Positions 32,578 through 42,090 of a stretch of DNA of 64,000 bases are shown here, piece after piece (the first letter of the stretch is position 1; every line of letters starts with the position of its first letter). The position numbers and the translations under genes are program-made. Source of the stretch: JAFTYO01 sp045644765 (GTDB taxonomy: Bacteria > Pseudomonadota > Alphaproteobacteria > RF32 > CAG-239); contig JAZRHM010000029.1 of NCBI GenBank assembly GCA_045644765.1, positions 1 through 64,000 of the forward strand, written 5' to 3'. Under the pieces are notes generated by a model. It had not been told where the DNA came from. It did no database searches and saw nothing but the letters and a program-made list of their open reading frames with translations.

Positions 32578-34059
32578 ATGTTAAAGAAAAAAAATCAGCA
32601 TGAACTCACGGCGGAGAAAACAAACTCCGCCGGTTTAGGTGTTATGGCATTGGCAGCGATAGTTGTAAGTTCGATGATTGGCGGAGGTATATATTCTTTA
32701 CCACAAAATATGGCGGCAGGAGCTTCAGCCGGAGCTGTGTTTTTAGCTTGGTTAATTACCGGCTTTGGTGTTTATTTTATAGCTAATACTTTTAGAATTT
32801 TATCTGATATCAGACCAGATTTAACAGCAGGTATTTATATGTATAGTCGCGAAGGTTTTGGTCCGTATGTCGGGTTTACCATCGGATGGTCATATTGGTT
32901 ATGTCAAATTTGTGGTAATGTCGGGTATGCTGTTATTACAATGGATGCGCTTAATTATTTTTTTCCACCGTATTTTGCCGGTGGAAATACAACATATTCC
33001 ATTATAGGTGGTTCTATTTTGATTTGGGGATTTAATTTTTTAGTATTAAAAGGTATAAAACAGGCAACTTTGATAAATTTTATAGGAACAATCGGTAAGA
33101 TTGTACCGCTTTTATTATTCATCATTGTTATGGCATTTATTTTTAATAATAATAAATTTTCTTTTGATTTTTGGGGAGAAAATGCAGCAACCGTATCTAA
33201 GTTAGGTGGTTTGTCTGCCCAAATCAAAAGTACGATGCTTGTAACTTTATGGTCATTTATAGGTATCGAAGGTGCCGTTGTTATGTCACAGCACGCAAAA
33301 ACACCCCAATCTGTAGGAAAAGCGACTTTACTTGGTTTTATCAGTTGTTTGGCTATTTATGTGATGTTATCATTGCTTCCATTCGGTTATATGAGCCAAG
33401 CTGAATTAGCATTGGTGCCAAATCCGTCAACAGCAGGAATTTTGGAAAAAGTGTTTGGTAAATGGGGAGCTATATTAATGAATGTCGGTTTGTTAATTTC
33501 AGTGTTATCAAGTTGGCTTGCGTGGACAATGGTTACGGCGCAAATACCACAAGCTGCTGCTAAAAACGGAACTTTCCCAAAAGAGTTTGCAAAGGAAAAT
33601 GAAAATAAAGCACCATCAGTTTCATTATGGATAACAAGTGCTATTATGCAATTGTTTATGTTATTGGTATTTTTTTCCAACAATGCATGGAATATGATGT
33701 TGAGTATAACAGGTGTTATGGTGTTGCCGGCATATTTATCAAGTTGTGCCTATTTATGGAAAATATGTGAGGATCACGAATATCCAAAAAATACATATAT
33801 CAAACGTTCATATGCTTTGTTTTCAGGAATTATAGGCGCATTGTACTCTTTATGGTTAATTTATGCCGCCGGCTTACAATATTTACTCATGGCAGTGATT
33901 TTTATGACAATAGGAATACCTGTTTATGCTTTGGCCAGTAAACAAAATGATCCTCAAAGAAAAATTTTTAGCAATAAAGAATTGGTGCTTGCAAGTTCTT
34001 TAGTGATTATTTCGATTATTGCCATATATGCAATGAGTACATCAATTGTGAAAATTTAA
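32578..34059 (+). CDS. aaxC: Arginine/agmatine antiporter (APC family)
   Basis: 493 aa, about 12 transmembrane helices. APC signature at the N-terminus (VVSSMIGGGIYSLPQNMA) and FIGIEGAVVMSQHA in helix 6, as in ArcD/AdiC-type antiporters. It exchanges external arginine for internal agmatine in a two-gene acid-resistance module with AaxB. AGAAAGG ribosome-binding site, 12-nt intergenic gap. The outer-membrane porin AaxA of Chlamydia is not next to it. Confidence 0.87.
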   Translation: MLKKKNQHELTAEKTNSAGLGVMALAAIVVSSMIGGGIYSLPQNMAAGASAGAVFLAWLITGFGVYFIANTFRILSDIRPDLTAGIYMYSREGFGPYVGFTIGWSYWLCQICGNVGYAVITMDALNYFFPPYFAGGNTTYSIIGGSILIWGFNFLVLKGIKQATLINFIGTIGKIVPLLLFIIVMAFIFNNNKFSFDFWGENAATVSKLGGLSAQIKSTMLVTLWSFIGIEGAVVMSQHAKTPQSVGKATLLGFISCLAIYVMLSLLPFGYMSQAELALVPNPSTAGILEKVFGKWGAILMNVGLLISVLSSWLAWTMVTAQIPQAAAKNGTFPKEFAKENENKAPSVSLWITSAIMQLFMLLVFFSNNAWNMMLSITGVMVLPAYLSSCAYLWKICEDHEYPKNTYIKRSYALFSGIIGALYSLWLIYAAGLQYLLMAVIFMTIGIPVYALASKQNDPQRKIFSNKELVLASSLVIISIIAIYAMSTSIVKI

Positions 34060-34087
34060 GTTTTTATCATTGTTTGACAAAAAATGA

Positions 34088-34166
34088 TTGACATGGTTTT
34101 GTAAAATTGGTATAAAACATATAATAAAAAATAATTAAGGTAAAAATTATTCAAATACGTCTAATT
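34088..34166 (+). promoter_or_regulatory. Promoter and SD-less leader of the 34167 gene
   Basis: TTGACA (34088-34093), 17 bp, TATAAA (34111-34116). The leader holds AATAATTAAGG and ends in AATTATG, recalling the array leaders (AATAATTAACATAAAAAGG, ...AATTATG), but it has no mini-ORF ATG. Confidence 0.6.
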
Positions 34167-34673
34167 ATGAAAACTAAAAGTTTGATGGCGCTTCTCAAGG
34201 AGAAAGACCTCGCTAAATTTGAAAATTTCCTTCAGATGATGGAACCTGGTTCAATTGCTTCAGAAGATGAAGTAGAGTTTTTCGAATGTGCCCCTGATGA
34301 ATGGAAACTTAAGTATCTTGATGTAAGTTATCCAGGTACTCAGGCTGAAAGAGTGATGATGGTAAAAGGATCTCCCGAAGTTTTGAAAAAAAGCTGTCGG
34401 TTGTGGAGTTTTTGGGAAGATAATGTGAAATGGGTGTTGGTGTCCGGTACACATGAGGTTTGTAAGACTGTTATATCAAGCCTTAATTCACGTCCCGGAA
34501 CAGAAATTGAAATTCTGATGCTTAAACGAAATTCTCGAGAACTTTTAACTATGTGGCTCGAAAAGTATGAGTGCTTAGCTGAAGATTCCGAAAGACTTCT
34601 TCATGAAGACAGTAGTTTATTTATACTGAAAAACATGTATATAGAAGATCAAATAAGGAAAATGCCACACTAA
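34167..34673 (+). CDS. Helical protein, possible distant relative of the array family
   Basis: 168 aa, no recognised domain. The C-terminal part (EIEILMLKRNSRELLTMWLE KYECLAEDSERLLHED) has the spacing and residues of the 27-residue array repeat, and the middle (YLDVSYPG, EVLKKSCRLWSF) may hold more degenerate units. The promoter and start context resemble those of the array. No signal peptide. The relation is by eye and needs a profile comparison. Terminator directly downstream. Monocistronic. Confidence 0.55.
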   Translation: MKTKSLMALLKEKDLAKFENFLQMMEPGSIASEDEVEFFECAPDEWKLKYLDVSYPGTQAERVMMVKGSPEVLKKSCRLWSFWEDNVKWVLVSGTHEVCKTVISSLNSRPGTEIEILMLKRNSRELLTMWLEKYECLAEDSERLLHEDSSLFILKNMYIEDQIRKMPH

Positions 34674-34707
34674 ATCTCACACAGAGAAACTTGGAAATTT
34701 TACACAA

Positions 34708-34742
34708 AAAGCCTCTCTTAAAAAAGAGAGGCTTTTTTGTGA
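34708..34742. terminator. Terminator (34167 gene and possibly the giant gene)
   Basis: AAAAAGCCTCTCTT / AAGAGAGGCTTTTT stem with T tract, between convergent genes. Confidence 0.85.
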
Positions 34743-34750
34743 TTATATGT

Positions 34751-37700
34751 TTATCGGGTAGTCTGTATTGGATTGGCACCCCTATTAATTACCATTTGAT
34801 TTTGAGCGGTTTGAGAGTTTTGAGCTCTATGAACTTCTCCGTCTTTATCACGAATAAGACCATATTTTTCCATGATTGTAGCCGATCTTTCTTCATGATT
34901 TGCCATGAATTTAGTTATGGCTTTTTGTTCAGATTCCGAAAAAGTTTCGCCACTATCAACTCTTGCTTTAAGGTCGCTATATATATCATCATTCATTAAG
35001 AGTGATTTAACTTCCATAACGCCTTTTGCACTAGTATTATCACCTAAGAGTGCTTTTGCGTCATTAAGATAATTTTGCTGATTGAATCCATATGTAGTAT
35101 TTTCAGCTGATACATTGACCTTTATGCTATATGCTGCACCATCTCCCGTAACTCTGACATCATCACCCAGTTTGACTAAGTCACCCTTGTGATTATATGT
35201 CATATGTTGTTCTTGTAGATTTTCTCTATGTTGTTGCATAAATTGTTTTTCTGCAAGGCCGAGAGGTTTGTTTTCTTGTTCTCTACTAAGTAAATCTTTG
35301 TACACAATGTCTTGAGCTTCAATTGTTGAAAGTCTTCCGTTTTCACAGTTCATATGAAACTGTCCTTTGCTATCAAAACTATAACTTACACCATGGTCAC
35401 AATTCATTGTTTTGGTAGTTGCACAAACACGAGTAAGATTATTTTCACTGTCATGCGTTATACCATGTCGAGCAAGATCTTTTTCGTGTTGTTGCATGAA
35501 TGCTTGTTCACCTGCCGACAAATCTTCTTTATTTGTTAAGTTTTGATAAAGTTCATCACGAGCAATAAGTGTTTGCAACTCTGCAACAGTATTTGCTTCT
35601 CTGGTAGCCGAAAACATTTGATTTTGGTAATTTTCTCTTGTTACAGGCTCTCTTTCCGGTAATAAACTTTGTGCTTGTGCTTTCATATCTGCATCTAAGG
35701 TAAATTGTTGCTCAAAAACAACATTTCCATTTGCATCTTTAATCGAATATAAAGAACGACCATCGCCGTTTTCATTTATTTGGAAAGTGTTAGATGCTTT
35801 GTAAGAACTCAAATCAATATTTTCATTTGGTGATTGATTATCAACATGAGCCGGAACAGGTTGCTCTTGAACAGGTTGCTGTAATGATGAAACAGTCTGA
35901 GATGTCAGATTGCTTAATTCTTCTTTTGCAGGTAAGTCATATTTTGCATCTAAGTCAGTATACAGTTTATCATGCAATGCTTGTAAGTTTGCTATTTGCG
36001 GAGCTTGTTCCTCGTTAAATACGACACCGTTTGCGGCTTGTTGTGTTACATCTTGTAATACGGCATCGTAATACATTAATAAGCTCAAATCTTTTACAGC
36101 TTGCGGATCGTTACCGACTGTTTGTTTTGCAACATCTTCAAATGTTTGTAAACTGATACCTTCAATATGCATATTATTATTTTCATTAAAGCTTACAATG
36201 TTGTTATTGGTTAACGTTTCAGCCGGAGAAGAATCGCGTCCATGAATATAATCAAGCATTTGATCTGTATAATTGTCGAGAGTTTCTTGTGGCGGCAAGT
36301 TATATTTTGCGCTTAACTCTTGATAATATGTATCATAACTTGTTTTTAATTGTGCTAATCTTGCTTCTTGCATATCGCTTAATTCTACACCATTTGCTAT
36401 TTGTTGTTCAACATTTCTTATTTCGGCATTTTGAAGTAATAAACTGCTTACATCAGCAAGGGCTTCTTGGTTTTCAGTTCCGACCATTTGTGATGCAGGA
36501 CCTACGAACAGGTCTATATCCATACCTTCGGGAATGAAAACTGTATCATTTGAAATGTTGTACCCTTGAGATTGATTTTCATGTTGAATGTCAAAAAGAG
36601 GTAAGCTGGCATGAGCTGTTAAATCTTGTTGTGATGGTAAGTTATATTTTTCACTAAACGTATTATATGAATTATTATATGATTCTTTTATCTGTAATAA
36701 TGCAGCAGCTTGTTCATCATTTAACTCTAAACCATTTGCTAATTGCTGATCAACATTTTGCAATATTGCGTTTTGATACAGTAAAAAGCTAACTTCTTCG
36801 ACTGCCTGAGGATTGTTGTCTCCTACAAGCTGTTTGGCGGTGTTCTCAAATGTTTCAGCTGTCATGCCTTCCGGAACAAAAACTCGGTCATTGCTAACTT
36901 GATAGCCCTGTATTTCATAATTTACAGATGAACCATCTTGGTTTGATTCTAAACCAGAACTGCCATTGTTTTGTGTGTTATTCTCTGTATTTGTTTGTGT
37001 ACTGGTTTTAGTTGTTTCAAAAGGTCTGTCGCCTTCATAATTTCCTCTATCGGAATAGTCATTCATCAAATTGCCAAGTTTTGCAAATTGTTCATTGGTC
37101 ATATTCGGGATTTGTGCTTCATGCATGCGAGTGTTTTGAAAATCAATACCCAGTGCTTCTGAAACATATTTAGGCGATTGTTCCATAGCCATAGCAAGCT
37201 TATAAGCAAACTCTTCTTTGCTTTCGATACCTTCAGGGAGTTTGATTTCGCCGCTATCAATTCTGGAATATAAACTATCAACGTTTTCTTTTCCTAAAAA
37301 TTGATTGGCTCGATTATCCCAAAATTGGGTGTCTTTTGCAGAAACTTCAACGGTGGCAGAGCCTTGTTCTTGAGCCTCTTGCCTTTCAATATCATTGAGT
37401 ATTTGTGTGATAATAGAATCATTTCCTTGCAGTGGAACAGAATCATTTCCTTGCAGTGGAACTGAATCGCTTGCTTGCAGTGGAACAGAATCACTTGCTT
37501 GCAGTGGAACAGAATCACTTGCTTGCAGTGGAACAGAATCGCTTGCTTGCAGTGGAACAGAATCACTTGCTTGCAGTGGAACAGAATCGCTTGCTTGCAG
37601 TGGAACAGAATCGCTTGCTTGCAGTGGAACTGAATCGCTTGCTTGCAGTGGAACAGAATCACTTGCTTGCAGTGGAACAGAATCATTTCCTTGCAGTGGA

Positions 37701-40372
37701 ACAGAAGCATTTCCTTGCAGTGGAACAGAATCATTTACTTGCAGTGGAACCGAGTTATTTATCTCAGTATTTGCAAAGTAAGGAGCGGCAGCTCCTGCAA
37801 CTACGTTTCCTCCCACTATACCAAAGGTAAAAGAAACAATAGAAACACCAGCAGCTTTAAAACCTGCTGCAACTGCATTTTTTTGTTGATCTTTAGGAAG
37901 ATTTTGGTTTTGTTCTTTTACTTGTTTATATGCGTCATATCCTTGTTTACATGCTCCGGCAAATGCAAGTCCAAAACCATATGCTGCTTTTGCAAATTTG
38001 GTAAGTTTATCGGGATTTACACCAAGGGCCTGAACAGCTGAAAATCCAACAGTGGAGGCACTTCCAATTATACTTAAAACACTGAGCTTATTATTCCAAG
38101 CATATGCTCCAAATGACAAATCTTTACCGGTTTGGGCTTTTAATGCTTCTTTTTCATGTTTATAATTTTTAACGAAAGAATAAATATGTTTTGCACTTGA
38201 AACTGTTGCAAGAGCAGCAACTGCAGGCGAACCATACATTGCAGCAATGCTGTATGCAGTACCCATTGCAACTGATTTGCCGATATTTTTTATAACGGTA
38301 TATTTGGTGCCATATCTTTGGGTACATTCTTTATCAAATTTTTCAATTTTATCTTTGATGTCAGCTAATTTTTCTTTAAGACCCGGGCGTCTTCCTTCTG
38401 TTTGATTGACAGCAGCTGTGTTTCTGTTAGATTGAGCAGCAAAATAGCCGATACAAGAAGATTGATTGATGTCTATTTTGCCGTTACCTTCAAAGAATTT
38501 TTGTAAATTTATATCTTCTTTAGGTGCACCTTTGGCTGCTCTATCGGCAACAACAACACCAAGAATATATTTATTTAAGCGTTCACTATATTCTTTGGCA
38601 AAAGCTTTATCATCAATTGTTTGACCGGCAGGTGTTATGTTTGCCAAATATGTCTCAGTTTCAATTCTGGCAAGTTCTTTTAATTTTGCAATTTCACTGT
38701 CGGGAGTGTTTTGTTTGATATCTGAACGTCCAAACATTTGTATATCTGATTTAATGTTTATCTTATCAAGATATTTAGCCGTTTCAGCCATCTCAGGATA
38801 AAGAAGAGTTGTGCCTCTTACTTCCAAAAAGGCATTCAATTTTTCTTTATTTGCTTTAACTAGTTCATCATCAGGATATACTTTTGCAAGTTCTTCTAAA
38901 ACAAATTTACAATCGCCATAAATTTCCGGATTTTCCTGAAGCTTAAAATTATATAAAGTTTCTCCTTTAGCTTTTTCAAGAATTTTTGCTTTATCTTCTT
39001 CAGACAGATTTTTAGTGCGTAATGCACCTGCATATTTATGAAAATCTAACGAGATATCGTATTCATTTTCTTTCCAATTTTTTAATTGCTCAGCTGTCCA
39101 AGGTTTTTCTTTAGGCTCTTCAATTGAAACAAAAAAGTCAATTTTATCTAAATTTTTGATAGCATCTATATTTTGAGCAATTTGTTCTTCAGATTGCATG
39201 TGAGCGTCATCAATACCATACTCTTCTTCAAAAGAGGTAATATCTGAATTAACATCTTCTAAAGCTTTCATAATTTCTTTATCAGGTTCTTTGTTCTCAG
39301 ATGATGAAAATTCACGTAAAATATCGCGCCATATGTATTTTTCATCATAATCAAGCATTAAAGCTTTGCCACTGTTTACTTCTGCAGCTTTTTGCGCAAC
39401 AGCTTTTTCAATTGCTTCCAAAACTTTAGGTTTATCTTCTTCACTAATATTTGTGGCATGATATTTTATAAGCTTTATATCAGCTAATTGTTTTTTCAGA
39501 TTATGTTTTAAGAAATGCTCATCCATATAACCTTCAACATTAAATGAAGGTTTTTTATCCTCGGAATTTTCTTCTGAAGGAGTGTCAGTCGGTTCAGAAT
39601 CATTGTTGCCGGTGTTTTGTAGTTCGGCTAATCGTGCATTTGCTTTTTCGGCAAAATCAAAATGCCCTTTTTCGGAATAATATGCAACAAGTGTTTGCAA
39701 ATCTTCTGCAGTGGTTTTTTCTTTATCTCCTTCCATTTTCATAAAAGCCTTATCAGCTAATGCAATTTCTATATCTCTGATAGCACTTTCTTCTTCTGTG
39801 AGTTCTTCGTTGTTTTGTATTTTTTGAGTAATTTTTTCTACAGCTTCCCCATCTTTTTGCAAAACTTCTTTGTGTAAATTATACGTATCGGTTAAAGATA
39901 TTTCTTGAAGAGCCGTTAATCGATCTTCTACAGGCATTGAAGCCAGACTTTCTAATGTGACAGGTGTGTTTGTTTCCGAAGGAATTTCGAAATCAAATTG
40001 AAAGTCATTCGGTGTTACATTATCCATATTTTGTATCAGGTCATCAATATCGCCTCTTATTCTTGACAAGTCAGCATTAACGCCTGATATTTGTGTATTA
40101 TCTGCTATCCAACCTTGTAAAACTAATAAATCTTCTTTTGGTAATGATTGTAAATTAGCAATCTTTTCATTAATCAGTTCTATTTGTCTTGCGTTTATTT
40201 CTCCGATAACTTCTTGGATTGCATCAGTTCTTTCGTTAAAAGGCTTATTATCTGCTTCTTGGCATAATCTGTCAAATGCGGTTAAAGACATATTAGATAA
40301 ACCTTCTGCTCTTTTTTCCTTTGTTAAAGAAGTTAAAGAATCCAAGTTTACGTTATCTAAAAATATTTCCAT
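34751..40372 (-). CDS. Giant repeat-containing protein with in-frame minisatellite (1873 aa)
   Basis: Start set at 40372 (MEIFLDNVNLDSL) because GGAG lies 7 nt upstream; a 24-codon longer frame has no signal. No N-terminal signal peptide. Layout: long acidic helical region (about 1-690); hydrophobic, Ala/Gly-rich segments (about 700-910) that could span or insert in membranes; a Thr/Ser/Asp-rich stretch with fourteen SVPLQ units (37428-37751); three homologous modules of about 100 residues, each with a (V/I)-x-PEGM or IEGIS start, AKQ-VG and a (K/D)Y-(D/N)LP end; then further helical repeats with FMQQH motifs. No enzyme domain recognised. Size and make-up suggest a surface or secreted effector-like protein; that is inference. 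Confidence 0.7.
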   Translation of the reverse strand: MEIFLDNVNLDSLTSLTKEKRAEGLSNMSLTAFDRLCQEADNKPFNERTDAIQEVIGEINARQIELINEKIANLQSLPKEDLLVLQGWIADNTQISGVNADLSRIRGDIDDLIQNMDNVTPNDFQFDFEIPSETNTPVTLESLASMPVEDRLTALQEISLTDTYNLHKEVLQKDGEAVEKITQKIQNNEELTEEESAIRDIEIALADKAFMKMEGDKEKTTAEDLQTLVAYYSEKGHFDFAEKANARLAELQNTGNNDSEPTDTPSEENSEDKKPSFNVEGYMDEHFLKHNLKKQLADIKLIKYHATNISEEDKPKVLEAIEKAVAQKAAEVNSGKALMLDYDEKYIWRDILREFSSSENKEPDKEIMKALEDVNSDITSFEEEYGIDDAHMQSEEQIAQNIDAIKNLDKIDFFVSIEEPKEKPWTAEQLKNWKENEYDISLDFHKYAGALRTKNLSEEDKAKILEKAKGETLYNFKLQENPEIYGDCKFVLEELAKVYPDDELVKANKEKLNAFLEVRGTTLLYPEMAETAKYLDKINIKSDIQMFGRSDIKQNTPDSEIAKLKELARIETETYLANITPAGQTIDDKAFAKEYSERLNKYILGVVVADRAAKGAPKEDINLQKFFEGNGKIDINQSSCIGYFAAQSNRNTAAVNQTEGRRPGLKEKLADIKDKIEKFDKECTQRYGTKYTVIKNIGKSVAMGTAYSIAAMYGSPAVAALATVSSAKHIYSFVKNYKHEKEALKAQTGKDLSFGAYAWNNKLSVLSIIGSASTVGFSAVQALGVNPDKLTKFAKAAYGFGLAFAGACKQGYDAYKQVKEQNQNLPKDQQKNAVAAGFKAAGVSIVSFTFGIVGGNVVAGAAAPYFANTEINNSVPLQVNDSVPLQGNASVPLQGNDSVPLQASDSVPLQASDSVPLQASDSVPLQASDSVPLQASDSVPLQASDSVPLQASDSVPLQASDSVPLQASDSVPLQGNDSVPLQGNDSIITQILNDIERQEAQEQGSATVEVSAKDTQFWDNRANQFLGKENVDSLYSRIDSGEIKLPEGIESKEEFAYKLAMAMEQSPKYVSEALGIDFQNTRMHEAQIPNMTNEQFAKLGNLMNDYSDRGNYEGDRPFETTKTSTQTNTENNTQNNGSSGLESNQDGSSVNYEIQGYQVSNDRVFVPEGMTAETFENTAKQLVGDNNPQAVEEVSFLLYQNAILQNVDQQLANGLELNDEQAAALLQIKESYNNSYNTFSEKYNLPSQQDLTAHASLPLFDIQHENQSQGYNISNDTVFIPEGMDIDLFVGPASQMVGTENQEALADVSSLLLQNAEIRNVEQQIANGVELSDMQEARLAQLKTSYDTYYQELSAKYNLPPQETLDNYTDQMLDYIHGRDSSPAETLTNNNIVSFNENNNMHIEGISLQTFEDVAKQTVGNDPQAVKDLSLLMYYDAVLQDVTQQAANGVVFNEEQAPQIANLQALHDKLYTDLDAKYDLPAKEELSNLTSQTVSSLQQPVQEQPVPAHVDNQSPNENIDLSSYKASNTFQINENGDGRSLYSIKDANGNVVFEQQFTLDADMKAQAQSLLPEREPVTRENYQNQMFSATREANTVAELQTLIARDELYQNLTNKEDLSAGEQAFMQQHEKDLARHGITHDSENNLTRVCATTKTMNCDHGVSYSFDSKGQFHMNCENGRLSTIEAQDIVYKDLLSREQENKPLGLAEKQFMQQHRENLQEQHMTYNHKGDLVKLGDDVRVTGDGAAYSIKVNVSAENTTYGFNQQNYLNDAKALLGDNTSAKGVMEVKSLLMNDDIYSDLKARVDSGETFSESEQKAITKFMANHEERSATIMEKYGLIRDKDGEVHRAQNSQTAQNQMVINRGANPIQTTR
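37428..37751 (-). repeat. 24-bp tandem repeat (VNTR), 14 units, inside the giant gene
   Basis: Fourteen copies of a 24-bp unit containing TTGCAGTGGAAC encode the octapeptide SVPLQ(A/G)(S/N)D. Inner units are nearly identical (only ACT/GCT and AGA/TGA changes); outer ones carry VN, GN or NA variants. The unit is a multiple of three, so copy-number change keeps the frame. Local GC is higher than in the surroundings. No spacers, so not a CRISPR. Confidence 0.9.
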
Positions 40373-40497
40373 TATATATCTCCAAAAGAATGATTTTAAG
40401 TCAATTGTGGTTAGTCTAACACCTTTTTTATGTTTTTGCAACAAAAAACTGCTTATTTTGTCAAAATTTTGTGTGACATTTTTGTTACATAAATATT

Positions 40498-40527
40498 AAA
40501 AAAACTCTCGATTTTGAGAGTTTTTTT
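40498..40527 (-). terminator. Terminator of the CorC-family gene
   Basis: AAAAAAACTCTC / GAGAGTTTTTTT stem on the minus strand. Confidence 0.82.
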
Positions 40528-40534
40528 ATAAGAT

Positions 40535-41863
40535 TTATTCTTCTTCGACGGGACGCTCTTTTATAAGCATTCTCACGCGTTTGACACGCATTTTATTTGA
40601 GGAGACAACCTCATATTGACAATATTCGTCTTCAACTTTATCGCCAACTTTCGGAGCCCTTCCCAACAAAGTGAATACATAACCGCCGATTGTACTTTCA
40701 TCACGTTCACAGCAGGGAAGTTCCATACATTCATATGCGTCTTCAACTAAAACTTTTCCGTCAAATTCGCAAATGCGTTCGTTTACCCTTAAGATTTCTT
40801 GGGCTTCAGCAACATCGTGTTCGTCCATGATGTCGCCAACAAGTTCTTCCAAGATATCTTCCATTGAAAGCATTCCGGCAGTTCCGCCATATTCATCAAC
40901 CACAATGGCAACGTGAGTGTGTTTACGCATCATCAGGTGTAAAACTTCGGATACTGATTGATTTTCCGGAACAAATAAAATCTGTCTTGCGATTTTGTTT
41001 AAGCGTCCTTTTTCAAGTTTTTCTTCCGCATGCTCTAATAAATCTCTGATATGTATCATGCCTACAACATTATCTTTGTCTTTATCGCACAAAGGATAAC
41101 GAGTATGTTTTGAACGTTTTACCATGTTCATAACTTGTTCAAAGCTGTCATTTAGGAACAAACAACACATATCTTGTCTCGGTATCATAATTTCATGAGC
41201 GCATATTTCTGAAAAATCAATAGCGTTTTGGATTATGTCACGTTCTGTGTCATCAATCACGCCACCTCTTTGAGAAGCGTTTACGATGAGTTTTATCTCT
41301 TCTTCGGAGTGAGCCATTTCTTCTTCAGAAGCAGGTTGAACACCCATAAGGTGTAAAACCTTAAGAGTTACCATATCCAAAACCCATATAAACGGATAGA
41401 ATATACGTTTAAAAGTATACAAAGGATATGCAATAAGCAAAACAAAAGTTTCTGTTTTTTGGATTGCTAACGATTTTGGTATCAATTCGCCTAAAACAAC
41501 GTGCATGATTGTAATAAATGTAAAAGCAATACCAAAACTGACAGAATGTAACAAAATCGGGTTGTTTGCAAAGTAACCGCCCAGTATTTCTTCTAAAAGC
41601 TTAGAAACTGCGGGTTCACCAATCCATCCTAAGCCCAATGAGGCTAAGGTTATACCAAGTTGAATTGCACTCAAATATGAATCAAGATGTTCGGTGATTT
41701 TTAAAGCAATTTTTGCTCTTTTATTGCCATTATGAGCCAATTCTTCAAGCTTGGTTTTACGAATTTTTACAATTGCAAACTCAGAAACTACGAAAAAAGC
41801 ATTAAGTAAAACTAAAATTAAAACAAAAATTAAATTAAAAGTATAAATATAAGCTGAACTCAT
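40535..41863 (-). CDS. HlyC/CorC family (CNNM-type) membrane transporter
   Basis: 442 aa. Four-helix DUF21 membrane domain (LIFVLILVLLNAFFVVSEFAIVKIR, QLGITLASLGLGWIGEPA), CBS pair (IMIPRQDMCCLFL, GMIHIRDLL, VAIVVDEYGGTAGMLSMEDILEELVGDI) and the C-terminal CorC_HlyC domain (ESTIGGYVFTLLGRAPKVGD). Family members handle Mg2+/Co2+ efflux or membrane-stress tolerance. Substrate not decidable here. Inner membrane. Single gene with its own terminator. Confidence 0.9.
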   Translation of the reverse strand: MSSAYIYTFNLIFVLILVLLNAFFVVSEFAIVKIRKTKLEELAHNGNKRAKIALKITEHLDSYLSAIQLGITLASLGLGWIGEPAVSKLLEEILGGYFANNPILLHSVSFGIAFTFITIMHVVLGELIPKSLAIQKTETFVLLIAYPLYTFKRIFYPFIWVLDMVTLKVLHLMGVQPASEEEMAHSEEEIKLIVNASQRGGVIDDTERDIIQNAIDFSEICAHEIMIPRQDMCCLFLNDSFEQVMNMVKRSKHTRYPLCDKDKDNVVGMIHIRDLLEHAEEKLEKGRLNKIARQILFVPENQSVSEVLHLMMRKHTHVAIVVDEYGGTAGMLSMEDILEELVGDIMDEHDVAEAQEILRVNERICEFDGKVLVEDAYECMELPCCERDESTIGGYVFTLLGRAPKVGDKVEDEYCQYEVVSSNKMRVKRVRMLIKERPVEEE

Positions 41864-41971
41864 TTATAAAACCTATGTTATTAAAACTTTTGGCATCATA
41901 TAATTATCTTTTGCCTTTGTCAATAAGGATTATTGTGTGAAACTAAGGGAATAAATTAAAGAATGGATGTT

Positions 41972-42083
41972 AACTTTGCAAAATTACGTAAATTTAAGCT
42001 TAAAAACGGAACTTGAATGCGTGCTTAACAGAAAAACTAATCTTGTGGTTAAAGATTTGTATATCAATGGTCAGAAACGGTAG
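41972..42083 (+). pseudogene. Possible nucleotidyltransferase (MNT-type) C-terminal remnant
   Basis: One plus frame reads NLSLKTELECVLNRKTNLVV KDLYINGQKR, stop. This resembles the end of MNT/KNTase-fold minimal nucleotidyltransferases (L-x-x-ELE-x-(I/V)LNRK-x-(D/N)LV). No start or GSxxR catalytic part remains, so it would be a decayed fragment. Weak evidence. Apart from this, 41864-42090 shows nothing coding. Confidence 0.3.
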
Positions 42084-42090
42084 ACTTTGT

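Noticed and set aside
37428..37751. Possible CRISPR array
   Set aside because: Units are directly adjacent with no spacers, they code for an octapeptide in frame, and there are no cas genes.
37395..38041. Long plus-strand open frames across the 24-bp repeat
   Set aside because: A 24-bp period keeps every frame open. The minus-strand frame is continuous with the 1873-aa protein and the plus frames have no start signals, so they are shadows.
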